From the NCBI RefSeq assembly GCF_016909575.1, contig NZ_JAFBGA010000004.1, forward strand, positions 310,001 through 374,000: a stretch of DNA of 64,000 nucleotides. The letters run 5' to 3'. Shown piece by piece: positions 37,289 through 46,366 of this stretch. Under the pieces are notes generated by a model that did no database searches, had not been told where the DNA came from, and saw nothing but the letters and a program-made list of their open reading frames with translations. The position numbers and the translations under genes are program-made. Source of the DNA: Streptomyces sp. HB132. Its GTDB lineage: Bacteria > Actinomycetota > Actinomycetes > Streptomycetales > Streptomycetaceae. Each line of letters opens with the position of its first letter. The stretch's first letter is position 1.

Positions 37289-40033
37289 TCACACCCAGGT
37301 CCGGGGGCGGAAACGGTTGGCCCGCTCCACCAGTTCGATCCTCTCGTCGCCCCGCTGTGCCAGCCGGGCGAGCATCCGGTACGAGCGTTCGAGACCGAAT
37401 CTGAGACCCCGCTCGTCCAGGTCACTGCCCAGTACCGTCCTCGGACCCGCGACTGCGGGGGAGTGCGGCGCCACCGGCTGAGCCGTGGGACTACCGGAGA
37501 GTACCCAGTCAAGTGCCGTACCCAGTACCTCGGTCGACAGCTGTTCCCGTCTCACCGCGTCGAGGCCGTAGGCCCGCAGGGCGGTCACCTGGTCCGCCGC
37601 GGCGGACAGGTCGTCGATCAGCGGCTCGTGCGGGGCCCGCTCGCGGAGCCGGGCCCGCACCGCGGCCACCCGCGCCGCCGTGTAGTGGATCGACGACTCC
37701 GGCACGGATTCCAGGCTGCGCACGGCACCGGCCCGGTCACCCGCCGCGACCTGGACCCGCGCCAGACCGAAGGCGGAGCTGACGAAGCTCGGGTCCGTCG
37801 TCCACACCAGCCGGTAGTACTCCGCGGCGTTGTCCAGCTGCCCGAGCACCTCGGCGCAGACACCCAGTGCCAGCTTCGGCGCCGGCTCGCCGGGAAAGGC
37901 GTCGTACACCGCGTCGAAGGACAGCGCGGCGTTCTCGTGGTCACCGGTCACCAGCGAGGTGACACCGCGGTACCAGACGACCCGCCAGTCGTCCGGGTGC
38001 TGTGCCTCCACCGCAGTCAGTGCCCGTACGGCGGCGTCGAGTTCGCTCATCTCCAGGAGCGCGCGCAGCTCCCGCAGGCGGGTCTCCAACGAGGCGGCGG
38101 GCACGGAGCGGAGGGCGGAGACCAGCTCCGCGGGCGCCGACGCCATCAGCCCGGCGAGGAATCCGGCGTTCGGGTCGTTCGGGTCCACCCGGGGGACCGG
38201 CAGGGCCAGCGAGGTCGCCCGCGCGTCGAACGCGGCGAGCCGGGGACCGGCGCCCGGGAGCGCCACGGGAGCCGGGGCCGCCGCGCGAGGCGCCGGAACG
38301 GCCGCCCGGTGCTGCCCGGACGCGGCCGCGCCCGCCACCACGCCGCTTCCCGTGCCGCCCCGGACATGGGTGTCGGGCGCGTACAGCGGACCGGCGCCCC
38401 CCGGCGCGGCCGGAAGCGCCGGGACGGGGACGACGGGAGCGCCGGCGGGAACGGCCGGCCGGGCCGGGGTGGGCAGGGGGGCGGCCGGGTCGGCCGTCCC
38501 GCGCCGCCGTCCGAAGCGGCCCGTGCCGCCGGACGGAGCCTCGTGACGGGCACCGAGCCGTGACACCTCGTCGGTCGGCCGGGCGAACAACTCCGTGTCC
38601 GTCACGCGCATCTCCACGCCGAACAAGGTGGAGAGCGCCGGGCGCGGACGCCCCGTCTGCAGGGCGACCACCTCCCGCAGCACCCCCGTCAGCTGTTCCG
38701 CCATCTCCGCTGCCGAGGAGAACCGGCGGGCCGGATCCGGGTCCGTGGCCCGCACGAGCAGCCGGTAGAACGACTCGTACCGCCGGAACACCTCGATGTT
38801 GTCCGGATCCGGCAGCGAGTCCACGAAGACGTTGGTGTAACCCTGGAAGTCGAAGGTCAGCACCGCGAGCGTCCGCGCCACCGTGTAGAGGTCGGAGGCC
38901 ACGGAGGGGCCGGCCTCGGCCACCTCCGGAGCCTGGTAGCCGACCGTGCCGTAGATGGCCGACTCGCCGTCGTCCATCCTGCGCACCGCGCCCATGTCGA
39001 TGAGCTTGAGCTGGTCCTCCGTCTGGATCGCGTTGTCGACCTTGAAGTCGCAGTACAACAGGTTGCGGCTGTGCAGGTGGCCGAGTGCCTCCAGCGCCTC
39101 GATCCCGAACGCGCAGGCCTGTTCGACCGGCAGCGGGTCCCGCTTCCCGGCCGGTGTGCGGAGCTCGTTGGCGATCTCCTTGAGCGACTTCCCGCCGACG
39201 TACTCCATCACTATGTAGCCGTCGAGCGAACCGGTGCGCTGGTCCAGGTGCTCGACGAAGTTGTAGATGCGGACGATGTTGGAGTGCTCGATCTCGGCGA
39301 GGAAGCGCCGCTCCGAGATGGCCGCGGCCATGGCGTCCTGGTCCCCGGTGTCCAGTAGGCCCTTGAGGACCACCCAGCGGTCGGAGACCGCCCGGTCCAC
39401 CGCGAGATAGACCCAGCCGAGCCCGCCGTGCGCCAGGCAGCCCGCCACCTCGTACTGCCCGTGCACGACGTCGCCGCCGCGCAGCTTGGGCACGAAGGAG
39501 TACGGGTGACCGCACTTGGTGCAGAACCCCTCCGTACGGCCGGGCCGTTCCCCGCGTGCCCGGCCCACCGGCGCACCGCAGTCGGAGCGCGAGCAGAACC
39601 GCTTCCGCTCGGGGACCTCGGGCTTCTCCATCACCGCCGTGTACGGGTCGGGCCTCGGCACGTCGGGGACGAGCACCAGGCCCGCGCCGAGCCTGCCGCG
39701 GCCGGAGGCCGACCCCGTCGAGGTGCCCGAGGAGCGCACCGACACGGACCGCGAGGTGGGACTTCCGGACAGGGAGCGGGAGAGCCTCCCGGACACCGAA
39801 CGCCGCGAGGTCGACGAGCGCGACGACGACCGGGCGGACGCCTGCGAACCCGTCCGCCGCGAGGTGCTGCCGCTTCCCGCCCCGCCACCGCCCGCGATGC
39901 CCGTGGGCGGTGAACCCACCATGCCCGTGGGCGACACGACCGGCGCGAGACCGCAGGTGTCGCAGTACAGCTCGCCGCCGCCCATGTCCTCGTAGCTGCC
40001 CTCGCACACGGGGCGCTGGCACTGCGCACTCAT
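37289..40033 (-). CDS. pknG: PknG-like serine/threonine protein kinase
   Basis: Soluble kinase of 914 residues with the PknG architecture. An N-terminal zinc ribbon (CQRPVCEG...YCDTCG) and a Ser/Arg/Thr-rich stretch (about 50-115) come before a rubredoxin-like metal site (Cys147, Cys152, Cys171, Cys174). The kinase domain follows: Lys224 in VVLKGL, catalytic Asp329 in the non-canonical LLYCDFKVDN, Asp346 in KLIDMGAVRR, and APE at 368-370. A Pro/Ala linker leads to TPR-like repeats at the C-terminus. Mycobacterial PknG uses the same non-HRD loop. Its ATG overlaps the coiled-coil gene stop. Confidence 0.92.
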   Translation of the reverse strand: MSAQCQRPVCEGSYEDMGGGELYCDTCGLAPVVSPTGMVGSPPTGIAGGGGAGSGSTSRRTGSQASARSSSRSSTSRRSVSGRLSRSLSGSPTSRSVSVRSSGTSTGSASGRGRLGAGLVLVPDVPRPDPYTAVMEKPEVPERKRFCSRSDCGAPVGRARGERPGRTEGFCTKCGHPYSFVPKLRGGDVVHGQYEVAGCLAHGGLGWVYLAVDRAVSDRWVVLKGLLDTGDQDAMAAAISERRFLAEIEHSNIVRIYNFVEHLDQRTGSLDGYIVMEYVGGKSLKEIANELRTPAGKRDPLPVEQACAFGIEALEALGHLHSRNLLYCDFKVDNAIQTEDQLKLIDMGAVRRMDDGESAIYGTVGYQAPEVAEAGPSVASDLYTVARTLAVLTFDFQGYTNVFVDSLPDPDNIEVFRRYESFYRLLVRATDPDPARRFSSAAEMAEQLTGVLREVVALQTGRPRPALSTLFGVEMRVTDTELFARPTDEVSRLGARHEAPSGGTGRFGRRRGTADPAAPLPTPARPAVPAGAPVVPVPALPAAPGGAGPLYAPDTHVRGGTGSGVVAGAAASGQHRAAVPAPRAAAPAPVALPGAGPRLAAFDARATSLALPVPRVDPNDPNAGFLAGLMASAPAELVSALRSVPAASLETRLRELRALLEMSELDAAVRALTAVEAQHPDDWRVVWYRGVTSLVTGDHENAALSFDAVYDAFPGEPAPKLALGVCAEVLGQLDNAAEYYRLVWTTDPSFVSSAFGLARVQVAAGDRAGAVRSLESVPESSIHYTAARVAAVRARLRERAPHEPLIDDLSAAADQVTALRAYGLDAVRREQLSTEVLGTALDWVLSGSPTAQPVAPHSPAVAGPRTVLGSDLDERGLRFGLERSYRMLARLAQRGDERIELVERANRFRPRTWV

Positions 40034-41367
40034 GATCTCTCCCCCTGTACGTCGTGCTGGTCCGGGCGGCGCGGTGTCAGCAGGTCCGTGGCGGCCCGCT
40101 GATAGCGCATCACCACCTGTTCCGCGACCCGCAGATCGCACGGCGCGCTCCACAGCATCCGCCGGGCCGCGTCGTACCGCTCGATCAGCAACGGGTCCTC
40201 GGCCAGACCGTGCCGGGCCACCTTCGCCTTGTACGCGTCCAGCCTGCCGCGCAGCTCCGCGCGGACCGCGAGCGGCTCGGTGACGGACGTCAGCGACTCC
40301 CGGGCGCGCAGCAGTTCGTCCTCCGCCTCCCGCTCCAGCGATTCCAGCAGCGGTGACAGCCGGCTCCACTGGGCGTGCCTGCGGTACGCCGAAGCCGTCG
40401 CGAGCCGCTCCTGCAACACGGTCGGCGGCCCGCTGACCGCGGGCACCTCGGAGGCCGCGATCTTCGCCAGCACCTCGCCGCGCGCCAGCCGGGCCTCGGC
40501 GAGCGTACGGTTCGCGCGCGACAGCAGGTCACGCACCTGGACCAGACGCTGCTCGGCGTCCTGGCGGACCGCCAGCACCGCCTCGATCTCGCGGCGCACC
40601 TCCTCCAGGGCGCGTGCCGCGCGGTCGTAGCGCGTGGTGTCGGGCCGCCCTCCGCCCGGCGCGGCACTCCCCGGACCCGGGATCCAGAACGCCAGCGGGT
40701 CGGAGATCACCTGTTCCCGCAGCGTGGCCAGCTCCTCGGCGATCGACTCCAGGTCGTCACCGGCCGGGTGCTCCCCGGGCCGTACCCCGACCGAGTGCGC
40801 CAGCGAGCCGGTGCGGCGCAGCTCGGCGGCCAGCAGGTCTATCCGGGCGGGCAGCGCCGACCATACGGAGTCCGACGCGAGGACCATGTCCAGCGACCGG
40901 GCGTACAGGTCGTTCATCCGGGCGACCAGCTCCTCCAGCGTGAATCGCTCGGAGAGCCGGGCCGGACCGGTGAGCGAGGAGCCCGGGCCGGTCGAGCCCT
41001 GGTTCGCCACGGTCACACCGTCGCCGCGCAGCAGTTCGGTCAGGGCCACCAGGTCGCTCCTGCCGGGGTAGCGTCGCCTGCCCCGGATCTCACGGGCCGA
41101 GGCCAGCGCCCCGGCGTAGGCGTCGAAGTACTGCCAGAGCAGCGTGATCGACCGCTTGGTGGTGCCCCAGCGCTCCTTGGTGACACCGGCCAGAGTGGCG
41201 CCCTCCAGGAGCCGGCGGCCGGCGTGTTCCTCCAGGGCGAGGAGCGAGGTCTCGATGGCCTCGTGCTCAGCACCGAGCCGGGCCAGCGTACGGTCCGCCT
41301 CGTCCCGGCCCATGACCGGGCCGGGGGGCCTCCCCGCGAAGCTGGGGAAGGATCCCGCCACGCCCAT
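40030..41367 (-). CDS. Coiled-coil protein of the PknG locus
   Basis: Protein of 445 residues, almost wholly helical and charged, with long heptad-like stretches (RAARALEEVRREIEAVLAV, RLVQVRDLLSRANRTLAEA, LESLEREAEDELLRARESL). There is no signal peptide, membrane helix or known catalytic motif. It overlaps the kinase start by four bases and lies between the binding-protein gene and the kinase, so it probably links the membrane sensor to PknG. GGAGAGGTG is well placed before the ATG. No family recognised. Confidence 0.78.
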   Translation of the reverse strand: MGVAGSFPSFAGRPPGPVMGRDEADRTLARLGAEHEAIETSLLALEEHAGRRLLEGATLAGVTKERWGTTKRSITLLWQYFDAYAGALASAREIRGRRRYPGRSDLVALTELLRGDGVTVANQGSTGPGSSLTGPARLSERFTLEELVARMNDLYARSLDMVLASDSVWSALPARIDLLAAELRRTGSLAHSVGVRPGEHPAGDDLESIAEELATLREQVISDPLAFWIPGPGSAAPGGGRPDTTRYDRAARALEEVRREIEAVLAVRQDAEQRLVQVRDLLSRANRTLAEARLARGEVLAKIAASEVPAVSGPPTVLQERLATASAYRRHAQWSRLSPLLESLEREAEDELLRARESLTSVTEPLAVRAELRGRLDAYKAKVARHGLAEDPLLIERYDAARRMLWSAPCDLRVAEQVVMRYQRAATDLLTPRRPDQHDVQGERS

Positions 41368-41414
41368 CGATCACCTCTCCGTTCGTGCCGCCGGGCCCGG
41401 GGGCCCGGACGGCT

Positions 41415-42449
41415 TCAGTTGCTGCGGTACTTCGGTGCCGGGGGGCCCGTGATGCCGGGCAGACCCGTCGCCAGCCAGTCGCGGTACGACGTCATCCAGG
41501 GGCTGTCGTCGCCGCCCCGGCGGTACTCGTTCAGTACGTGGTTGACCCGGCCCACCAGGTCGTCGGCGCCGAGCTTCGCCGCGACGCCGTAGTACTCGGT
41601 GGTGAACGGCTTGTCGCCCTTGAGTTCCACCGCCGGGTCCTGGGCCGCCTGACCGGCCGCCAGCGCGTTGTCCGTGACCACCGCGTCGACCTCGCCGAGC
41701 TGGAGCCGCACCAGGCAGTCCAGCTGGTTGGGGACGGTCAGCAGGTCCGCGTCCAGCTCGGTCCCGTCGTTCTCGTCCTTGAACACCGCGCCGAAGGACT
41801 CCTTGTCCAGCGCGTCGTACGCCGTCGAGCCCTCCGCCGTGCAGACCCTCTTGCCCTTCAGGGACTTGTCGTAGCCCTCGATCGTGGACTCCTTGGGTGC
41901 CAGGACCTGCTGGCCGGCCTGGAAGTACGCCGTCGAGAACGCCACCTGGCCGGCGCGCGCGCAGTTGATCGTCATCGTGCGCACGACGACGTCGACCTTG
42001 TCGTGCTCCAGCGCGGAGATGCGCTGGTTGGTGGGGATGGCACGGAAGATCACCGCGTCCCGGTCACCGAGGATGTCCTCCGCGATCGCGTGCACGAGAT
42101 CGATGTCGAAGCCCTCCAGGGTGCGGCTCTCCGGATTCCGGTAGCCCCACTGGAAGCTGTTCTGGTCGACGCCCGCTATCAGCTTCCCGCGCTGCTTGAT
42201 CCTGTCGATGCTCGGGCCGCCGGCGTCCGACGCCGGCACACTGGCCTCCGGGTCCTTGCACGTCTCGGCCTCGGTCGGCACCGAGGCGCCGGCGTCGTGC
42301 CCCGCGCTCCGCCCGCCGAACGTCCCGTCACCGTGCGCCAGCGGCAGCAGGGTGAGCGAGGCGGTGACGGCGCAGGCCACCGCCATGCCCGTCACTCCGC
42401 CCCAGCCGTGGAGCCTGCCGCGCGCGGCCCGGTCCTTCACCCTGGTCAT
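41415..42449 (-). CDS. glnH: GlnH-like amino-acid-binding protein of the PknG locus
   Basis: Extracytoplasmic solute-binding protein family 3, 344 residues. A hydrophobic N-terminal helix (about 16-40) serves as signal or anchor, with no lipobox. The mature part reads IKQRGKLIAGVDQNSFQWGY, NPESRTLEGFDIDLVHAIAE, VRTMTINCARAGQVAFST and VDAVVTDNALAAGQA, the standard amino-acid-binding fold. No ABC permease or ATPase is nearby, so it is a sensor, not an importer. By mycobacterial precedent the ligand is likely glutamate, aspartate or similar. The start at 42449 has GAGGGGACG upstream. Confidence 0.88.
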   Translation of the reverse strand: MTRVKDRAARGRLHGWGGVTGMAVACAVTASLTLLPLAHGDGTFGGRSAGHDAGASVPTEAETCKDPEASVPASDAGGPSIDRIKQRGKLIAGVDQNSFQWGYRNPESRTLEGFDIDLVHAIAEDILGDRDAVIFRAIPTNQRISALEHDKVDVVVRTMTINCARAGQVAFSTAYFQAGQQVLAPKESTIEGYDKSLKGKRVCTAEGSTAYDALDKESFGAVFKDENDGTELDADLLTVPNQLDCLVRLQLGEVDAVVTDNALAAGQAAQDPAVELKGDKPFTTEYYGVAAKLGADDLVGRVNHVLNEYRRGGDDSPWMTSYRDWLATGLPGITGPPAPKYRSN

Positions 42450-42460
42450 CGGTCGTCCCC

Positions 42461-43840
42461 TCACCGGTACTCCGAGAGCCTGCGGTTGACCCCGACGACC
42501 GCGGCGGCCGCACCCAGCACGGCGAGGACCGCGGCCCCGATCGGCAGCCCGCCCAGCGCGCCGCGGCCGTCCTCGGCCGCCGCGTCGAACTCGTCCTGTT
42601 CGTGGGCGAGCGCCTTCTCCAGCGCGTCGTCGACCCGCTCGAAGGACTGCCCCGTGGAGTTCTCCGGGCCGATGATCTGCCGCAGCGCACTGTCGTACTC
42701 GCCCCGGTCGTCCGTGGTCCGGGCCTTCCTGTGACGTTCCTGCCACTCGGACACGCTGTCCATGGCGTCACCCACCGGCTCGCGGCCCGTGGAGTCGTCG
42801 GCCAGCTCCTTCGCGCTCCTGAGCTGCGCGCCGAGTTCCTTCATGCCCGTGCTGTAGTCGGTCTCGTACTGGTCCCGCGTGCCGTCCGGGGTGAGTACGG
42901 CACCACGGGCGACCAGGGTGAGGTTCTCATTGGAGCGCGCCTTCAGCGAGTTGATCCGTGCCTTGTTCAGGACGTCGAGTGACTCCTGCCCCTGCACCAT
43001 CGCGCTACGCAGGTCCGCCCTGGCCATCGTGTGACCCACGGCCAGCCAGAGCAGCACCACCGTCGCCGCGGCCGTCGCCGCGAGCAGTCCGTGGTTGAAG
43101 ACGCGGTTCGTCCTGCGGTAGTTGCGCCGCTGCATCCACACCAGCGCCGCCAGGGCCACGACCCCGACCCCCAGGGAGAGGAAGGGGAACCGCCGCGCGT
43201 CGGCCGAGTCGGTGGCGAGCCGCCCGGTCTCCTCGGCGTGCAACCGCTCGGCCGCCGGGAGGAGTTCACCGGTCATCTTCTGGTTGGCGTACCGGAGGTA
43301 GGCCCCACCGAGCGGCAGTCCCTGCCGGTTGTTGGCGCGGGCCCGCTCGACGAGACCGGTGTACTCGGGGAGCAGCTCGCTCAGCGTCGTGATCTCACGG
43401 TGCGACGAGGTCGAGGCGTCGGTGCTCGCCGCGGCCTCGACCAGCAGCCGGGACGCCTCCTTGATGTCCGCGTCGTACCGGGCGAGCACGTCCGGGGGCT
43501 CCTGCGCCCCCGCCAGGAACCCGCTGGCCGCCATCGTGTCCGCGTCGGCCAGCGAACGGTAGATGCTCGCGGCGTCCGCGCTCAGCGGCTGACTCCGGGT
43601 CACCACGTCGTCGGCGGACGAGGCGCGTCCGGAGATCTCCAGGAACGTGACCGCTCCGAACACCACGACGAGCAGGGCCAGCGCGGCGCCCATGATCTGC
43701 AGCCTGCCCGGCTCGGTCGTCGCCGCGGCACGCAGCCGCTCGGCCGCGGTCCGGACACCACCGCGCTGCGCGGGTACGGGCGCGGACGGCAGATCCGTCC
43801 CGGGCTCCCGCAGCGCGGTCCCGCTCGGCGGGTATGTCAC
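42461..43840 (-). CDS. glnX: GlnX-like membrane sensor protein
   Basis: Membrane protein of 459 residues with four hydrophobic helices: near 47-67 (IMGAALALLVVVFGAVTFLE), 217-236 (FLSLGVGVVALAALVWM), 248-270 (LLAATAAATVVLLWLAVGHT) and at the extreme C-terminus (LPIGAAVLAVLGAAAAVVG). The two large helical extracytoplasmic regions resemble receptor sensor domains. This is the layout of mycobacterial GlnX, which passes amino-acid binding by GlnH to PknG. It is the first gene of the leftward block; the GTG start has GGGGAGG upstream. Confidence 0.82.
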   Translation of the reverse strand: MTYPPSGTALREPGTDLPSAPVPAQRGGVRTAAERLRAAATTEPGRLQIMGAALALLVVVFGAVTFLEISGRASSADDVVTRSQPLSADAASIYRSLADADTMAASGFLAGAQEPPDVLARYDADIKEASRLLVEAAASTDASTSSHREITTLSELLPEYTGLVERARANNRQGLPLGGAYLRYANQKMTGELLPAAERLHAEETGRLATDSADARRFPFLSLGVGVVALAALVWMQRRNYRRTNRVFNHGLLAATAAATVVLLWLAVGHTMARADLRSAMVQGQESLDVLNKARINSLKARSNENLTLVARGAVLTPDGTRDQYETDYSTGMKELGAQLRSAKELADDSTGREPVGDAMDSVSEWQERHRKARTTDDRGEYDSALRQIIGPENSTGQSFERVDDALEKALAHEQDEFDAAAEDGRGALGGLPIGAAVLAVLGAAAAVVGVNRRLSEYR

Positions 43841-43913
43841 TTGACCTCCCCCTCGGTCACTGACGACGGCCCTGGCCCCCCGGCCGATCGGGGGAGGACT
43901 GGTCCTGGCCAGA

Positions 43914-43942
43914 ATTATGGCCCCAGGTGCCACCATCCACCA
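43914..43942 (-). promoter_or_regulatory. Candidate promoter of the glnX-glnH-pknG block
   Basis: On the minus strand, a near-consensus -10 CATAAT (43919-43914) lies 17 bases from a weak -35 TGGTGG (43942-43937), giving a short leader before the GTG at 43840. The -35 match is poor. Confidence 0.4.
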
Positions 43943-44088
43943 GAAGCGCCCGAATCCCTCGTCCTTTCCCGTATTCGATCAGGACGAGTGCGAGCGATCA
44001 AGGCGGTTCGGCCGGGCCGGCCCCGGAGCAGACCGATCCCTCCCCCCATGAACACGTACGGGGCATCTGTTCGGTTCCCGTACGCGAC

Positions 44089-44122
44089 AGGCGTCCCGCG
44101 CGACACAGCACACGGGACGCCT
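44089..44122 (-). terminator. Hairpin after the sugar-kinase operon
   Basis: A 10-bp perfect stem AGGCGTCCCG/CGGGACGCCT (44089-44098 with 44113-44122) with a 14-base loop. It lies just beyond the kinase stop on the leftward transcript. Confidence 0.7.
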
Positions 44123-44136
44123 TCACTGACGGGACC

Positions 44137-45105
44137 TCAGGTGTATTGCTCCCGCAGCCTGTCGTGCGTCCGGCGGGCGGCCCCGGTGTGGTCCAGGCCC
44201 AGCAGCGCCGCGCCCAGGACCGGAGGAGCCGAGACCACCCGGATCACCGCCTTGGGGGCGCGTACGGCGAGGAGTTCGGTGATGCGATCGTCCAGCGCCG
44301 GGTGACGGGCGGCCAGGACACTGCCGCCCAGCAGCACCGGCACCTCCTCCTCCAGCAGGCCGAGCCGGGTCAGCGCGACGGAGACCATGGCCACGACCTC
44401 GTCCGCCTGCCGTTCCACCAGTTCACGCGCGATCCGGTCGCCGGCCGCGCCGGTGGAGAACAGCACCGGGGTCAGCTCGTGCCTTCGCCCGAACGGGATG
44501 TGCCCCAGGTGCAGTGCCTCGATCAGCGCGTACACCGAGTCGAGCCCGAAGTGGCCGGGCAGGGTACGCGCCAGCTCGGTCGGCTCACCGCGGCCGTCCT
44601 CGGCCCTCGCCGCGAACCACATCGCCTCCTCGGCGAGCCCCGAACCACCGCCCCAGTCGCCGGACATGCGGCCGATCGCGGGGAAGCGGGCGGTCGCTCC
44701 GTCCGGTCGCATGCCGACGCAGTTGATCCCCGCGCCGCACACCACGGCCACGCCCCGGGGTTCGTCGACCCCGGCGCGCAGTATCGCGAAGGTGTCGTTG
44801 CGCACCTCCACCGTCCGGCCCCAGTCCCGGGCTCGCAGCGCCTCGGCCAGCTCCCTTTCCTCGACCGGGAGATCGGCGTTGGCGAGGCAGGCCGACACGT
44901 GTTCGACACCTGTCACCCCAGCACGGTCGAACGCGGCGAGTACAGCCGTTCCCAGCCCGTCCACGGCCACGTCGACCCCGATGACCGGCGGCTGGAAGCC
45001 ACCCCCGCGCGCAGCGCCCAGGACCGTTCCGTCGGCGCCGATCACGGCCACGTCGGTCTTGCTGTTGCCCGCGTCGATCGCGAGCACATGTGCGGTCAGG
45101 CCCAC
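44137..45105 (-). CDS. BadF/BcrA-type ATPase, probable amino-sugar or glucoside kinase
   Basis: ASKHA-fold kinase of 322 residues in the N-acetylglucosamine kinase-like (BadF/BadG) family. Phosphate-1 motif is LAIDAGNSKTDVAVIG near 8, with VAVVCGAGINCVGMRPDG and GDWGGGSGLAEEAMW in the middle and VPVLLGGSVLAARHP near 253. It would phosphorylate a sugar after ABC import. The GTG start overlaps the end of the GH4 glycosidase gene by ten bases, indicating joint expression. It is the last gene of the operon. Confidence 0.87.
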   Translation of the reverse strand: MGLTAHVLAIDAGNSKTDVAVIGADGTVLGAARGGGFQPPVIGVDVAVDGLGTAVLAAFDRAGVTGVEHVSACLANADLPVEERELAEALRARDWGRTVEVRNDTFAILRAGVDEPRGVAVVCGAGINCVGMRPDGATARFPAIGRMSGDWGGGSGLAEEAMWFAARAEDGRGEPTELARTLPGHFGLDSVYALIEALHLGHIPFGRRHELTPVLFSTGAAGDRIARELVERQADEVVAMVSVALTRLGLLEEEVPVLLGGSVLAARHPALDDRITELLAVRAPKAVIRVVSAPPVLGAALLGLDHTGAARRTHDRLREQYT

Positions 45106-46361
45106 GCCAGGTGCTCCCGGTTGTGCGCGATCAGCTTGTCGGTGAGTGCCTCGGCGTACTCGAACTGACCGATCAGGGGGTGAGCCAGCAGCGCCTTGAA
45201 CACCCGGTCGCGGCCCCCGCGCAGCGCGGCGTCCAGGGCCAGGTCCTCGTAGGCGGTGACATGCCCGATCAGCCCCGCGTACATCGGGTCCAGCGCGGGT
45301 ACGGCGAGCGGCGCCGCGCCCGTGCCGTCGACCCGGGCCTGGACCTCGATCACCGCGTCGTCCGGCAGGAACGGCAGCGTCCCCCTGTTGTACGTGTTGA
45401 CCACCTGCACCGCCGGACCGCCCCCGCCGAGCAGCGAGGACGCCAGGTCCACGGCCGCCTCCGAGTAGAAGGCCCCGCCCCGCTTGCCGAGCAGCGCCGG
45501 CTTCTCGTCCAGGGCAGGATCGCCGTACATCTCCAGGAGCTCCTTCTCCATCGCGGCCACCTCGGCCGCGCGGGACGGCTTCGTGCCGAGCTCCCTCACG
45601 ACCTCGTCGTGCGCGTAGAAGTACCGCAGGTAGTACGAGGGGACGACGCCGAGGCGGTCCACGATCTGCCGGGGCATGCGCAGGTCGCCGGCGATCGCGT
45701 CGCCGTGCTCCGCGAGCAGCCTCGGCAGGACGTCCTCGCCGTCCGGACCGCCCAGGCGGACCCCGAGCTCCCACGTCAGGTGGTTCAGCCCGACGTGGTC
45801 GAGGTGCACCTCACCGGGCGTCACGTCGAGCAGCGCGGCGAACTTGCGCTGGAAGCCGATCGCGACGTTGCACAGACCGACCGCCTTGTGCCCGGCCTGG
45901 AGCAGCGCCCGGGTGACGATCCCGACCGGGTTGGTGAAGTCGATGATCCACGCGTCGGGGTTGGTGCGGCGGACCCGCTCGGCGATGTCGAGGACGACCG
46001 GCACCGTACGCAGCGCCTTGGCGAGACCGCCCGCTCCGGTGGTCTCCTGACCGATGCAGCCGCATTCGAGCGGCCAGGTCTCGTCCTGGTTGCGGGCGGC
46101 CTGCCCGCCTACGCGGAGCTGGAGCAGCACCGCGTCGGCACCGCCCACGCCCGCGTCCAGGTCGGAGGTGGTGACGATCTTCCCCGGGTGGCCCTGCCTG
46201 GCGAAGATCCGCCGTGCCAGGCCGCCGACCAGTTCGAGCCGGTCGGCCGCCGGGTCGACGAGCACGAGCTCCTCCACCGGCAGGGTGTCGCGCAGCCGCG
46301 CGAAACCGTCGATCAGTTCGGGGGTGTAGGTGGACCCGCCACCAACTACTGCGAGCTTCAT
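45096..46361 (-). CDS. GH4 family 6-phospho-beta-glucosidase
   Basis: NAD- and metal-dependent glycosidase of 421 residues that cleaves by an oxidation-elimination route. The N-terminal Rossmann motif is MKLAVVGGGSTYTPEL; metal ligands Cys164 (GLCNVAIG) and His194 (GLNHLTW) and the family block CGCIGQETTGAGG are present. It acts on a 6-phosphorylated disaccharide in the cytosol. The phosphate is probably added by the adjacent kinase because the importer here is ABC-type, not a PTS. Normal length. The aglycone and anomer are not certain from sequence. Confidence 0.9.
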   Translation of the reverse strand: MKLAVVGGGSTYTPELIDGFARLRDTLPVEELVLVDPAADRLELVGGLARRIFARQGHPGKIVTTSDLDAGVGGADAVLLQLRVGGQAARNQDETWPLECGCIGQETTGAGGLAKALRTVPVVLDIAERVRRTNPDAWIIDFTNPVGIVTRALLQAGHKAVGLCNVAIGFQRKFAALLDVTPGEVHLDHVGLNHLTWELGVRLGGPDGEDVLPRLLAEHGDAIAGDLRMPRQIVDRLGVVPSYYLRYFYAHDEVVRELGTKPSRAAEVAAMEKELLEMYGDPALDEKPALLGKRGGAFYSEAAVDLASSLLGGGGPAVQVVNTYNRGTLPFLPDDAVIEVQARVDGTGAAPLAVPALDPMYAGLIGHVTAYEDLALDAALRGGRDRVFKALLAHPLIGQFEYAEALTDKLIAHNREHLAWA

Positions 46362-46366
46362 GGTTC

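Noticed and set aside
37941..40022. 693-codon overlapping frame within pknG
   Set aside because: Same strand, other frame of a well-supported kinase; composition is Arg/Gly-rich with no domain.
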